Origin: Clostridiales bacterium
GTDB lineage: Bacteria; Bacillota; Clostridia; Oscillospirales; Oscillospiraceae
Length of the DNA: 64,000 bases
Direction: 5' to 3'
Assembly (NCBI GenBank): GCA_029010715.1
Contig: JAQXKZ010000014.1
Span: 24,851 to 88,850, forward strand
This document shows, in pieces, positions 8,559 through 17,548 of the stretch. The translations under genes were made by a program, and so were the position numbers. Below the pieces are notes generated by a model. The model did no database searches, was not told where the DNA came from, and saw only the letters and a list, made by a program, of their open reading frames with translations. Position 1 is the first letter of the stretch; every line of letters starts with the position of its first letter.

Positions 8559-8576
8559 GTCTAAACCCTTTCCTTT

Positions 8577-9089
8577 TCAATAGCTCAGCCGGCGGATAGA
8601 CGGAACGGCATACAGCACCTTGTACGCAAGCACGCTGACGACCATCCCGGCCGCGCCCTGTATGGCGTTGCCCGGAATGCTGGCAGCCGCAGCCATACCG
8701 TATGAGAGCACAAGCCCTTCATAGGCGAAGTAGCCGAGCACCATAACTATCTCTCCCGCCGCGGCACCGGCGACCAGACCCGCTGTTTTTCCGTGCAGCG
8801 CGCGCAGTATCAGCGCTGCGCTCAGAGCCATCAGGCCCTTTATCACAAGCGTGCCCGGAGCATAAGCGGCATATCCGAGCAATACGTCCGCGAGCATCGA
8901 GCCGAAGCCGCCCGCAGCCATACCCCAGACGGGGCCGAGCAGAAACGCCCCAAGCAGCACCATGCCGTCGCCGAGGTTAATATATCCGTTTGTGGCGGGC
9001 ATGGGGATGTGTATAAGCATCGTCGCCACACAGGTCAGCGCGGCAAAAAGCGACGCAAGCACGAGCCTTATAAGTTTATCATGTTTCAT
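8577..9089 (-). CDS. ECF transporter S component (vitamin uptake)
   Basis: A 170-residue membrane protein with five to six hydrophobic segments. The segment PATNGYINLGDGMVLLGAFLLGPVWG and the following GGFGSMLADVLLGYAAYAPGTLVIKG are typical of S components in the DUF1393/ECF-ribofla_trS group. S components bind a vitamin or related small molecule and dock on a shared energising module, whose genes are not in this window. The start at 9089 is chosen because GGAGGTGCAGAAT lies directly before the ATG; an in-frame start 18 codons upstream lacks such a site. The ligand cannot be assigned. Confidence 0.8.
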   Translation of the reverse strand: MKHDKLIRLVLASLFAALTCVATMLIHIPMPATNGYINLGDGMVLLGAFLLGPVWGMAAGGFGSMLADVLLGYAAYAPGTLVIKGLMALSAALILRALHGKTAGLVAGAAAGEIVMVLGYFAYEGLVLSYGMAAAASIPGNAIQGAAGMVVSVLAYKVLYAVPSIRRLSY

Positions 9090-9120
9090 ATTCTGCACCT
9101 CCTCGGTTTGCTGTAGTGTA

Positions 9121-9221
9121 ATACTTGATCTGAACATATTCAAGTATCAATTCTGTGCAGAAAAATAAGACCAGATGCGTTCTTTCGCCTCTGCCGCCGG
9201 GTTTTCATACTACCCCGGCGT
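9121..9221 (-). promoter_or_regulatory. 5' region of the ECF S-component gene with two inverted repeats
   Basis: An 8-bp perfect inverted repeat (ATACTTGA/TCAAGTAT, 11-base spacer, 9121-9147) lies about 30 bases before the start codon. A 7-bp GC stem (CGCCGGG/CCCGGCG, 9196-9221) lies further up. The first could be a repressor operator. I compared the leader with the FMN, TPP, preQ1 and THF riboswitch patterns I know and found no match, so no ligand-sensing RNA is claimed. Confidence 0.35.
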
Positions 9222-9308
9222 TTATGACAGCAAGCTCATAACGATACGTGATTACGCACAAATCCGCACGGTATGGAGCGCACAGCTCCGCAAAACCGCT
9301 TAAAGCTC

Positions 9309-10511
9309 TTATTCGGTCTTTGATACAAGGCCGTATTCTTCGGCCAGCGCTCTGAAGGCGGGTATGGAGCTGTGCAGGCGCTCCGGCGTGACGCAGTAGG
9401 CAAGGCGCGCATAGCCGCCGCGGCCGAACTCATCGCCCGGGATAAGCAGTATATTATGCTCCATGGCGCGCCTGCAGAAGTCCCGAGAATCGCCGCCGGG
9501 CGCTTTGACGAAGAGATAGAACGCGCCGTCCGGCCGCACACAGCTGAAGCCGAGCTCCGTCAGCGCGCCGTAAATGAAATCCCTGTTGTATTCATAACGG
9601 GAAATATCCACGGTCTCGCCGATGCATTCGGCGACCATCAGCTGGAAGATGGACGAGGCATTGATATAGCCCAGCGCGCGTCCCGCTCCGCACACAGCGG
9701 CGTAGACGCTGGCGTAGTCATCAAGTTCGGGATGCAGCGCGATAAAGCCTATGCGCTCACCCGGCAGCGACAGGGTCTTGCTGAAGGAATAGCAGTACAC
9801 GGTATTCCGGTATATGGCCGGTATGAACGGCACCTCCATATCGCCGTAGACCAGCTCACGGTACGGCTCATCGGCAATGATATAGATCGTGTGGCCGTAC
9901 TCGGCGGACTTTCTCTCCAGCAGCTCAGCGAGCTGTTCAAGCTTTTCACGGCGGAAAATCACGCCGGAGGGATTGTTCGGGGAGTTCACAAGCACGGCGG
10001 CCGAGCGCGGAGTCAGCGCCTTTTCCAGGGCTCCGACGTCGAGCTGGAAGCTGTCCTCATCCGTCGGCACCTCGACGAGCCTGCCGCCGGCGGCCTCCGT
10101 ATACAGACGGTATTCCGAAAAGCACGGGGTAAAGGTGAGCATTTCGTCGCCCGGGCTGAGCAGGGCATACGCGAGGATCGCAAGCGCGGAGCTTGCGCCC
10201 GACGTCATATAGACGTCCTTCGCCCGATAGCCTACGCCGAAGCTGCGCTGCAGATAATCCGCCATGCTCTGTCTGACGCTTTCCAGCCCCGGAGCCGGCG
10301 TATATGAGTGAAGCTTTTCCGGAGGCAGCTCCTTCAGCATGCGCTCCAGACTCTCGTGCACGCAGTCCGGCGGCTCTACGCTCGGATTGCCGATGGTAAA
10401 ATTAAAAACCTTGTCCGCGCCTATCTCGGCGGCACGCTTTTCGCCGTAGGCGCTGATCTCACGTATGGCGCAGTCCTGGCTGCCCCAGCCGATCATCCTT
10501 CTTGAAATCAT
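9309..10511 (-). CDS. PLP-dependent aminotransferase, likely aromatic amino acid aminotransferase
   Basis: A 400-residue fold-type I class I/II aminotransferase. PLP-site features are NSPNNPSG (about residues 179-186), ADEPYRELVY (about 210-219) and the Schiff-base Lys in YSFSKTLSLPGERIGF (about 243-258). The C-terminal substrate-carboxylate Arg fits YARLAYC. It lies 22 bases after aroQ as the last gene of the aromatic operon. The best reading is therefore the final transamination of phenylpyruvate and 4-hydroxyphenylpyruvate to Phe and Tyr. The family also includes aspartate aminotransferases, so the substrate rests on context. Confidence 0.83.
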   Translation of the reverse strand: MISRRMIGWGSQDCAIREISAYGEKRAAEIGADKVFNFTIGNPSVEPPDCVHESLERMLKELPPEKLHSYTPAPGLESVRQSMADYLQRSFGVGYRAKDVYMTSGASSALAILAYALLSPGDEMLTFTPCFSEYRLYTEAAGGRLVEVPTDEDSFQLDVGALEKALTPRSAAVLVNSPNNPSGVIFRREKLEQLAELLERKSAEYGHTIYIIADEPYRELVYGDMEVPFIPAIYRNTVYCYSFSKTLSLPGERIGFIALHPELDDYASVYAAVCGAGRALGYINASSIFQLMVAECIGETVDISRYEYNRDFIYGALTELGFSCVRPDGAFYLFVKAPGGDSRDFCRRAMEHNILLIPGDEFGRGGYARLAYCVTPERLHSSIPAFRALAEEYGLVSKTE

Positions 10512-10533
10512 AAGAGCCTCCGTTCTACCGCAG

Positions 10534-10977
10534 TCAGTTTTTCTTTTCGTTCAGGTACTTTTCCAGATAACGTACGGCCTGCACATATCCGTCAAAGCCC
10601 AGCCCGGCGTAGGTCTTTATACAGGCCATGCCGGCATACGATATCTGCCGGAACGGCTCGCGGGAGGATACGTCTGAAATATGCACCTCAACGGCCGGTA
10701 TCGCAACGGCCTTGAGCGCGTCGAGTATCGCGACGCTCGTATGCGTATAGGCGGCCGGGTTTATAACGATGCCGTCACAGACTCCGTAAGCTTTTTGTAT
10801 CTCGTCGACAATGTCTCCCTCATGGTTTGACTGAAATATGCTGAGCTCTATACCATCCTGCTGCGCTGTACGCCTCAGCAGGCCGCAGAGAGCCGCATAG
10901 TCCTGCGAACCGTATATATCCGGCTCACGCAGGCCGAGCAGGTTCAGGTTGGGGCCGTTTATGACAAGTATCCTCAT
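10534..10977 (-). CDS. aroQ: 3-dehydroquinate dehydratase, type II
   Basis: A 147-residue protein of normal type II dehydroquinase length. Visible motifs are ILVINGPNLNLLGLREPDIYG at the N-terminus (with the catalytic Tyr in DIYG), FQSNHEGDIVDEIQ, INPAAYTHTSVAILDAL and VEVHISDVSSREPFR (with the active-site His and Arg). It converts 3-dehydroquinate to 3-dehydroshikimate, step three of the shikimate pathway. The ATG at 10977 is chosen because it overlaps the stop of the aroE-aroK gene as ATGA. Five extra upstream codons would be possible but unusual for the family. Confidence 0.95.
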   Translation of the reverse strand: MRILVINGPNLNLLGLREPDIYGSQDYAALCGLLRRTAQQDGIELSIFQSNHEGDIVDEIQKAYGVCDGIVINPAAYTHTSVAILDALKAVAIPAVEVHISDVSSREPFRQISYAGMACIKTYAGLGFDGYVQAVRYLEKYLNEKKN

Positions 10978-12197
10978 GCGAGCTGTCTCCAAATACTGTC
11001 CGCGCAGGCCTCGGGAGTGCCGTTGTTATCGGCGGTAATGTCCGCGAAAGCTTCATACAGCGGTACCCTGCGGCGGTACATCTCATGCAGATCCGCCGTC
11101 GCGGACAGAGGCCGTCCATCGCGCGGGAGGCTGTCCGTGTTCCTCTGAAGCCAGACTATCACGCCGTTCTGGTGCAGCAGCGCGTAATTTCTGTCGACGG
11201 TGACGCACCCGCCGCCTGTCGCGATTATCGCACCGGAGCCCTTGCCGGCATCAGATATCAGCTCGGTCTCCAGCTTCCGGAAACCTGCCTCGCCGCCTTG
11301 GGCGAATATCTCGGGTATGGACATTCCGGCACGCTCGACAATCATCTCGTCGATATCCAGCACCCTGCGTCCGGTCTTTTCGCTCAGCAGACGCGCGACC
11401 GTAGTTTTTCCGGAGCCCGGCATACCTATGAGCACTATGTTCTCCATATCGCGTGCGAGTACGCGCTCGATACGGTCGATCTCACTGTCGTCGACCGACG
11501 CGCCGGTAAACAGCTCGCTGCTGCGCTTCGCCTGAGCAACAAGCATGTACAGGCCGTTGCCGAATTTGATATCCAGCTCTTCCGCCTGTAGCAGCAGCGC
11601 TGTACGCGCCGGGTTATACACGACGTCCAGCACCGCGCGGCAGTTCGGAAAGACCCGGAGGTCTAGCGCACTTTTGCCGGTGTTAGGATACATGCCGAGC
11701 GGCGTAGTGTTGACAATGAGCTCCGCGTCTTCATGCAGGGAGAGATTGCCGTAGTTGTTCTCTCCGCTGCGGCTGATGATCACGGTGTGCGCGCCAAGCC
11801 GTTCAAGCACGGCGTGCACCGAAGCGCACGCGCCGCCGTTGCCGAGTATGAGCGCTTTTTTCCCCGACACGTCTATGCCGTTTTTCATAACAAGCCGCTC
11901 AAAGCCGAACATGTCGGTGTTATCGCCGTATATGCTCCCGTCGCCTCTGCGGACAAGGGTGTTCACGCTGCCCGACAGGCGCGCGTTCTCACCGAGCTCC
12001 GCACAGAAGGGCACGACTGCCTTCTTATACGGTATGGTCACGTTCAGGCCGTCCCAGTCGCCGTTTTCGATAAAGTCCCCTAGCCGGTCCGGAGCCACCT
12101 CAAAGAGCCTGTAGCCGTAATCGGCGAGCATCCCGTGTATGGCCGGAGAATAGCTGTGGCCCAGCTTTTCGCCGAGCAGTCCGCATTTAAGCATCAT
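10974..12197 (-). CDS. aroE-aroK: Fused shikimate dehydrogenase-shikimate kinase
   Basis: One 407-residue frame carries two enzymes. Residues 1 to about 245 are shikimate dehydrogenase: HSYSPAIHG, the catalytic Lys in NVTIPYKKAVV, the Asp in DNTDMFGFE, and the NADP-binding LGNGGACASVHAVL. Residues about 250-407 are shikimate kinase: the P-loop IGMPGSGKTTVARLL, DIDEMIVE, the FRKLETE arginine and the ATGGGCV loop. It would turn 3-dehydroshikimate into shikimate 3-phosphate in two successive steps. The start overlaps the pheA stop by four bases and the end overlaps aroQ. There is no frameshift or stop between the halves, so the fusion looks genuine. Both active sites appear complete. Confidence 0.94.
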   Translation of the reverse strand: MMLKCGLLGEKLGHSYSPAIHGMLADYGYRLFEVAPDRLGDFIENGDWDGLNVTIPYKKAVVPFCAELGENARLSGSVNTLVRRGDGSIYGDNTDMFGFERLVMKNGIDVSGKKALILGNGGACASVHAVLERLGAHTVIISRSGENNYGNLSLHEDAELIVNTTPLGMYPNTGKSALDLRVFPNCRAVLDVVYNPARTALLLQAEELDIKFGNGLYMLVAQAKRSSELFTGASVDDSEIDRIERVLARDMENIVLIGMPGSGKTTVARLLSEKTGRRVLDIDEMIVERAGMSIPEIFAQGGEAGFRKLETELISDAGKGSGAIIATGGGCVTVDRNYALLHQNGVIVWLQRNTDSLPRDGRPLSATADLHEMYRRRVPLYEAFADITADNNGTPEACADSIWRQLA

Positions 12198-13336
12198 ATC
12201 ACCTCACTGTAGCTGCCAAGATAGGTAAAGCTCTCACAAATGCTGTCCAGCTCTCCCATAAGCTGTATGAATTTCGGAGAATAGACAGGTACATCCAGAT
12301 CGAAGTAGAACATAAACTCAAAGTCGCGGTCAGGTATCGGGCGGCTTTCGAGCTTGTTGAGGTTGATGTCCAGGGCATAAAAGCGGGACAGCAGCTTATA
12401 CAGCGTGCCCGGCCTGTGCGCCAGCGTAACCATAAGGCTAGTGCGGTTCGCGCCCGGATATATCTCCAGGTCTTTCGATATGCAGATGAAGCGGGTATAG
12501 TTGTTGCTGCGGTCCTGCACGTTTTCTCTGATGCAGTCGAGGCCGTAGAGCCTTGCACAGTCGCGCGAGGAGAGCGCGGCGATATCGTCTCTGCCGGACT
12601 CCGCGACCAGCTTTGCGGCCATCGCGGTGTTGTCGCAGGCAGTCACTTTCACTCCGGGCATGGTCTGCAGAAAGCCGCGGCACTGTGCTATTGCCTGCTC
12701 GTGGGAATATATCTCCTTTATATTTTCAACCTTCACGCCCGGCTTTGCTAGCAGGCTGTGATCTATCTTCAGGCGCACGCTGCGCACGATGCTGAAACGG
12801 TGGCGCATCATGAGATCGTAGACCGTATTCACCGAACCGGCCGTGCTGTTTTCCAGCGGGATAACGCCGTAGCGGCACAGTCCCTTCTCTATCGCGGAGA
12901 ACACCGCGTCAAAGCTGGAGAAGTACAGGGTGTTCGCGCTGCGCATGAGCTTGCTGCAGGCGATCTGGGAATAAGCTCCCTCGATGCCCTGACAGGCGAC
13001 CGCTGCGCGCTCCGGAAACAGAGGCGGAGTGTTTTTCACGGCGTCCTCTATGCGCGCCGTGACTTCCGTACCGGTACCTATCAGACGGTTCTGATAGCTG
13101 CGGCTGAGCTCGAATATGAGCGAGTACAGCAGCTCCGTATAATCGCGAAGCTCCGCCGGACTCTGTTCCGAGACGCTGTGAAGCTTCTCACGCTCCCTCC
13201 TGACGTCAAGCACCGGCAGACTGTTTTCCTTTTTATACTCCGCCAGCCTTCCGGCGACCTCCATACGCTCGGCAAAGAGCTTTACAAGCTGTTCGTCGAT
13301 GCGGTCTATCTGCTTTCTGTAATCGCTTCTGTCCAT
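12194..13336 (-). CDS. pheA: Bifunctional chorismate mutase/prephenate dehydratase (P-protein)
   Basis: The 380-residue protein has three parts. An AroQ-type chorismate mutase occupies about residues 1-85 (IDRIDEQLVKLFAERMEVAGRLAEYK). A prephenate dehydratase follows at about 105-285, with GIEGAYSQIA and the catalytic NNYTRFICIS. A C-terminal ACT domain (about 295-380, TSLMVTLAHRPGTLYKLLSRF and LNKLESRPI) carries the ESRP motif that binds Phe for feedback inhibition. It converts chorismate to phenylpyruvate. It lies 6 bases after aroC and overlaps aroE-aroK as ATGA. Allosteric control by Phe should add to the transcription attenuation upstream. Confidence 0.96.
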   Translation of the reverse strand: MDRSDYRKQIDRIDEQLVKLFAERMEVAGRLAEYKKENSLPVLDVRREREKLHSVSEQSPAELRDYTELLYSLIFELSRSYQNRLIGTGTEVTARIEDAVKNTPPLFPERAAVACQGIEGAYSQIACSKLMRSANTLYFSSFDAVFSAIEKGLCRYGVIPLENSTAGSVNTVYDLMMRHRFSIVRSVRLKIDHSLLAKPGVKVENIKEIYSHEQAIAQCRGFLQTMPGVKVTACDNTAMAAKLVAESGRDDIAALSSRDCARLYGLDCIRENVQDRSNNYTRFICISKDLEIYPGANRTSLMVTLAHRPGTLYKLLSRFYALDINLNKLESRPIPDRDFEFMFYFDLDVPVYSPKFIQLMGELDSICESFTYLGSYSEVI

Positions 13337-13342
13337 TTCTCT

Positions 13343-14413
13343 TTACCTCGCTTCCTTTTTTCTGCCGAGCAGAGCGTCATACACGGCGAGCGCCGCAGCG
13401 GCCTCCACGCAGGGAAGAGCACGCGGTACTATGCACGGGTCATGCCGGCCGCGTATCTCCAGTGTCTGTTCCTCCAGTGTCTCCATATTCACGCTGCGCT
13501 GCGCCCGCGCTATCGAGGGCGTCGGCTTGAAAGCCACGCGGAACGTGAGCGGCATACCGTCGGTGATGCCTCCGAGGATACCGCCGCAGTTATTCGTCAG
13601 GGTCTCTATACGCCCGTCCCGGACGCAGAAGGGGTCGTTGTTCACGCTGCCGCGCATACGCGCCGCGGAAAAGCCCGCGCCGAACTCCACGCCCTTGACG
13701 GCCGGAATACCGAAAACTATCGCGGCGATACGGTTTTCCATGCCGCCGAACATCGGATCGCCGAGTCCGGCAGGCAGGCCGAGCACCCTGCACTCGACTA
13801 CGCCGCCTACGGAATCGCCCCCGGCCCTTGCCGCCGCGATGCGCTCACGCATCAGTGCGCCGCGCTTGTCGGAAACCGTCGGAAAGCTCTTTTCCGCGAG
13901 GCTTTCGCTCAATTCGCCCTCGTCGTCCACATCGGCCACAGAGGCTATCCTTGCAATGACGCTTATCCCCTCCCCGGCAAGAAGCTGCAGGCATATACCT
14001 CCGGCAAGGCAGAGCGGGGCGGTCAGGCGGCCGGAGAAGTGCCCTCCGCCCGCGTAGTCCTGTGCGCCGCCATACTTCATCTGAGCGGTGAAATCCGCAT
14101 GTCCGGGGCGCGGAAGAACTCTCAGCCCGCTGTAATCCTGCGAGCGGGTGTCTGTGTTGCGTATGATCGCCGTAAGCGGAGCGCCGCACACGGTGTCGCC
14201 GACGAGGCCGGATATGAACTCCGGCATATCCTTTTCGCGTCTGGCAGTGGAATACTCGTTTTTTCCGGGCGCCCTGCGCTCCATGAAACGGTAAAGCCTG
14301 TCAAAATCTATCCTGCTGCCGGCAGGTATGCCCTCCAGCGTCATGCCTATCGCCGGGGAGTGTGACTGGCCGAATATGCTCAGGCGTATGTTTTCTCCGT
14401 AGGTGCTGCTCAT
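13343..14413 (-). CDS. aroC: Chorismate synthase
   Basis: The 356-residue length and motifs fit chorismate synthase: FGQSHSPAIGMTLEGIPAG near the N-terminus, RPGHADFTAQMKYG, the central GRLTAPLCLAGG, and the C-terminal GRHDPCIVPRALPCVEAA. The enzyme makes chorismate from EPSP and needs reduced FMN. The usual GESHG is FGQSHS here, a modest variation common in clostridial versions. The gene overlaps aroA by four bases (ATGA) and is followed by pheA after 6 bases. Confidence 0.96.
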   Translation of the reverse strand: MSSTYGENIRLSIFGQSHSPAIGMTLEGIPAGSRIDFDRLYRFMERRAPGKNEYSTARREKDMPEFISGLVGDTVCGAPLTAIIRNTDTRSQDYSGLRVLPRPGHADFTAQMKYGGAQDYAGGGHFSGRLTAPLCLAGGICLQLLAGEGISVIARIASVADVDDEGELSESLAEKSFPTVSDKRGALMRERIAAARAGGDSVGGVVECRVLGLPAGLGDPMFGGMENRIAAIVFGIPAVKGVEFGAGFSAARMRGSVNNDPFCVRDGRIETLTNNCGGILGGITDGMPLTFRVAFKPTPSIARAQRSVNMETLEEQTLEIRGRHDPCIVPRALPCVEAAAALAVYDALLGRKKEAR

Positions 14414-15663
14414 CTCACGACCTCCAGTGATGAAAAGTCATCCCAGAACCGGGGATATGATTTCTGTACGCATTGCGGGGCGAGCACGCTCACCGGTCCG
14501 CGGCAGACACAGGCCGCGACAGCCGCCGCCATCGCTATGCGGTGGTCGCCGCAGGAGTCGACGGTGCCTCCGTCAAGCGCCGGCCGGCCGTTTATCACAA
14601 GGCCGTCGTCAGTCACGCTCACGTCCGCCCCCAGTCCGGTTAGCATCCCGGCAGTGCTTTCCAGCCTGTCGGACTCCTTAAGGCGCAGGCGGCCGGCGTT
14701 GACAAATCGAGTCACGCCCTCAGCCGCCGCGGCTACTACGCTCAGAGCCGGGACAAGATCCGGTATCATCGAAGCGTCGACGGTCTGTCCGCGCAGTTTT
14801 CCGCGCCGGACTGTAATTTCTGTCTCCCCGGCCGACACCTCCGCGCCGAAGCCGGCGAGTATTTCGGCGATCCGGCGGTCTCCCTGCACGGAGTTTCCGC
14901 GCAGTCGGGTGACGGTGACGCCTCGGTCGGACAGCGCGCCGGCACAGAGGAAGAAGGCCGCGTTCGAATAGTCCCCCTCCACCGTAAGGGCCGCAGGCAT
15001 ACGGAATGTCTGTCCGCCGGGGATAAGGTAGCACCCGGCGCTTCCGTCCATGCGCACGCCCGCGCGCTGCAGCGCTTCAAGCGTCATGGAGACATAGCCG
15101 GCCGATTCAAGCGGCCCCTCGATATGAAGCGCACTGTCCCCCGAAAGCAGGGGCAGAGCCATAAGCAGGCCCGAAACATACTGCGACGAGACGTTTCCGG
15201 GAAGCGTATACTCCCCCGCCCTCAGCCTGCCGGAGAAGCGCAGTCTGTCGCCATCGCGGCATATATTCATACCGTGGGACATGAGCTCCGAATCGTAGGG
15301 GTGAAGCGGGCGCTCCGGGAGGCGTCCCTCCATGACGAAGCAGCCCTCCGCGCCGAGAGCTCCCGCAACAGGGAGCAGGAAGCGGAGCGTCGAGCCGCTC
15401 TCTCCGCAGCGCAGGGTACAGCCGCTCTTATCCCAGCAGCGGACCGGCTCCACATGTATAATGCTTCCGGTTACGCTTATGCCGGCGCCGAGCGCGTTGA
15501 GACAATCCGCTGTCGCCAGTATATCCTTCGACATTCCGTCGCAGTAAATATCCGACGACCGCTCCGAGAGGGCGGCGCATATAAGATAACGGTGTGCCTG
15601 TGATTTTGAGGCCGGGATCTTAACGCTGCCGCGGCGCATACCGGGCAATACAGTCCGGGTCAT
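14410..15663 (-). CDS. aroA: EPSP synthase (3-phosphoshikimate 1-carboxyvinyltransferase)
   Basis: A 417-residue enzyme with the motifs PASKSQAHRYLICAAL, CGESGSTLRFLLPVAGALG, RLRLKESDRLEST and SCGDHRIAMA, which are the substrate and PEP sites of EPSP synthases. It condenses shikimate 3-phosphate with PEP. The ATG at 15663 is preferred over an in-frame start eight codons upstream because it overlaps the aroB stop as ATGA, as most other cistrons here do. The N-terminal LPGMRRGSVKIPASKSQAHR is slightly divergent from the usual LPGSKS, and glyphosate sensitivity cannot be predicted from this. Confidence 0.96.
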   Translation of the reverse strand: MTRTVLPGMRRGSVKIPASKSQAHRYLICAALSERSSDIYCDGMSKDILATADCLNALGAGISVTGSIIHVEPVRCWDKSGCTLRCGESGSTLRFLLPVAGALGAEGCFVMEGRLPERPLHPYDSELMSHGMNICRDGDRLRFSGRLRAGEYTLPGNVSSQYVSGLLMALPLLSGDSALHIEGPLESAGYVSMTLEALQRAGVRMDGSAGCYLIPGGQTFRMPAALTVEGDYSNAAFFLCAGALSDRGVTVTRLRGNSVQGDRRIAEILAGFGAEVSAGETEITVRRGKLRGQTVDASMIPDLVPALSVVAAAAEGVTRFVNAGRLRLKESDRLESTAGMLTGLGADVSVTDDGLVINGRPALDGGTVDSCGDHRIAMAAAVAACVCRGPVSVLAPQCVQKSYPRFWDDFSSLEVVR

Positions 15664-16718
15664 TTCACTCCACCCGCCTTCATCCACTCACGCAGCTGCG
15701 CGGGCGTCACCGGCTCGATACGGCAGCGGCCTATCCGCTCCGGAACTATGAGCCGCACCGTGCTGCCGTCTGACTTCTTGTCAGACAGGGCCGCCTCCAG
15801 CATGTCATCCAGCGGGTAGTCCGTCTCCGTTGGCAGGCCGTACTGAGTGAGTATGGTCTCCACGGCTTTGGCCGTCCCTTTCTCACACACGCCCATTTTC
15901 TCCGCCGCGCGGCTTACAGCCGCCATACCCATCGCCACGGCCTGACCGTGCAGGACGGTATAGCCGCTGCAGGCCTCGACGGCGTGACCGAAGGTATGCC
16001 CGAGATTCAGAAGCATTCTGTCACCGCGGTCAAACTCGTCGCGCGCGACCAGATCGCGCTTCATAGCGACGCACTTTTCAATAACATACTCCGTCTGTTC
16101 GCGTATCGGCTGCAGGAGCAGCGAATCAAAAAAAACGGAGTCGCCTATAACGGCATATTTTATTACCTCTGCGCTCCCGCAGCGGTACTCCTCCTCAGGA
16201 AGAGTGTTCAGAAAATCCGTGTCGCACAGCACGGCCAGCGGCTGGTGAAAGCACCCGGCCTGATTTTTGCCGTGCTCAAGATTGACCGCGGTCTTGCCGC
16301 CGACCGAGGAATCGACCGCCGCCAGAAGCGAGGTGGGAATCTGGATATAGCCGATCCCGCGCTGATAGGTCGCCGCGGCGAAACCCGTCAGGTCACCGAC
16401 AACGCCGCCGCCGAGCGCAGCCATGACATCGCTGCGGCTTATATGGTTTACACACATGAATTCGAGCAGTCGCTCATACTCCGCGATACACTTGGAGTGT
16501 TCGCCGTGCGGCACGGTGTAGCTCAGTACCCGCGCGCCGGCCTGTTCCAGTCTCTCCCGCACAGCCTCTCCGTACAGAGGGGCCACATTGTCGTCCGAGA
16601 CGAGCACCACGCTGCGACCCGCGCAGAACGGCCGGGCCAGTCGGTCAATGCTGCCAAGCAGTCCGGAGCCGACCAGTATGTTATAGCTTCTCGATGCGTT
16701 TACACGTATGGTCCTCAT
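15660..16718 (-). CDS. aroB: 3-dehydroquinate synthase
   Basis: A 352-residue NAD- and metal-dependent dehydroquinate synthase. Signature stretches are ALGGGVVGDLTGFAAATYQRGI, QIPTSLLAAVDSSVGGKTAVN and LNLGHTFGHAVEA (metal-binding His). The second enzyme of the pathway, it cyclises DAHP to 3-dehydroquinate. It overlaps the tyrA stop by one base (TGATG) and the aroA start by four bases. Its length and motifs are those of a complete enzyme. Confidence 0.96.
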   Translation of the reverse strand: MRTIRVNASRSYNILVGSGLLGSIDRLARPFCAGRSVVLVSDDNVAPLYGEAVRERLEQAGARVLSYTVPHGEHSKCIAEYERLLEFMCVNHISRSDVMAALGGGVVGDLTGFAAATYQRGIGYIQIPTSLLAAVDSSVGGKTAVNLEHGKNQAGCFHQPLAVLCDTDFLNTLPEEEYRCGSAEVIKYAVIGDSVFFDSLLLQPIREQTEYVIEKCVAMKRDLVARDEFDRGDRMLLNLGHTFGHAVEACSGYTVLHGQAVAMGMAAVSRAAEKMGVCEKGTAKAVETILTQYGLPTETDYPLDDMLEAALSDKKSDGSTVRLIVPERIGRCRIEPVTPAQLREWMKAGGVK

Positions 16719-17548
16719 CAGCCGTCCACCAGTTCCTTCCGTTCCTTGCCCTCTCTGAGAAGCCTCACAAGCTCCTCCTCGTCCCCTGCGGCAATAGCCG
16801 TTCTGTATTCCTGCAGGTTGGCTATAAGCAGATCCAGCTCGCGCACCAGATTGTCTCCGTTGTCAAGAAACAGCTCCGCCCACATGCCCGGGCTGAGCCA
16901 TGCAACGCGGGTCATATCCTTATAGCTGCCGGCAGAGAAGCCCTTATGCTCCAGCGCGGTCGGGCTCTTTATATAGGCGCTGGACACGACGTGGGCAAGC
17001 TGCGAAGTGAAGGCTATCATCTCGTCGTGCTTCTCCGCAGTCGTCACGGATATGCTGGCAAAGCCGGCCGGAGTCAGCAGCTCCTTTACGCGGCTGAGCA
17101 GAGCTATGTCGTCAAAGCCCGGCGGAACGATCACCATAGGCGCCCCGCGAAACAGGTCCGCCGTTGAATATTTAAAGCCGGAATACTGTTTGCCGGCCAT
17201 CGGGTGGCCTCCGAGATAGGTAAAGCCGTATTCTTTTGCTATCGGAAACGCCGCGGCCGTGACCTCGCGCTTGGTGCCGCAGCAATCTATGACTACCGGA
17301 TGCGGTCCGAAGTGAGGTCCCATACGGCGCAGATAATCCACCGCCGCCTGCGGATATACGCAGATCAGCACGAGGTCGCATTCGGAGACGTTCTGCTCGG
17401 TCAGCTCGTCGTTGATAACGCCGCTGATGCCTGCGAAGCTCAGGATGGAGCGGCTTCTGTTCGTGGCAAGGACCCTGTGTCCCGCCGCCTTATATGCCTT
17501 TGCAAAGGAACCTCCTATGAGTCCCAATCCTACTATGCCGACCGTCAT
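16718..17548 (-). CDS. tyrA: Prephenate dehydrogenase
   Basis: A 276-residue monofunctional enzyme that oxidatively decarboxylates prephenate to 4-hydroxyphenylpyruvate for Tyr. The N-terminal Rossmann motif is [16 protein letters not shown], and the family motifs are [24 protein letters not shown] (catalytic His) and [13 protein letters not shown]. No ACT domain follows, so Tyr feedback would have to act elsewhere. It overlaps the DAHP synthase stop by four bases and begins the block of coupled cistrons. Confidence 0.94.
   Translation of the reverse strand: MTVGIVGLGLIGGSFAKAYKAAGHRVLATNRSRSILSFAGISGVINDELTEQNVSECDLVLICVYPQAAVDYLRRMGPHFGPHPVVIDCCGTKREVTAAAFPIAKEYGFTYLGGHPMAGKQYSGFKYSTADLFRGAPMVIVPPGFDDIALLSRVKELLTPAGFASISVTTAEKHDEMIAFTSQLAHVVSSAYIKSPTALEHKGFSAGSYKDMTRVAWLSPGMWAELFLDNGDNLVRELDLLIANLQEYRTAIAAGDEEELVRLLREGKERKELVDG

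Noticed and set aside
9090..9240. Vitamin riboswitch upstream of the ECF S component
   Set aside because: The hairpins do not match the FMN, TPP, preQ1, THF or cobalamin patterns I know. Left as unexplained inverted repeats.
12758..14365. A long open frame (about 535 codons) on the plus strand
   Set aside because: It lies entirely opposite pheA and aroC, which have full family motifs. Its translation is Arg/His/Ala-rich with no domain, the normal antisense shadow in GC-rich genes.
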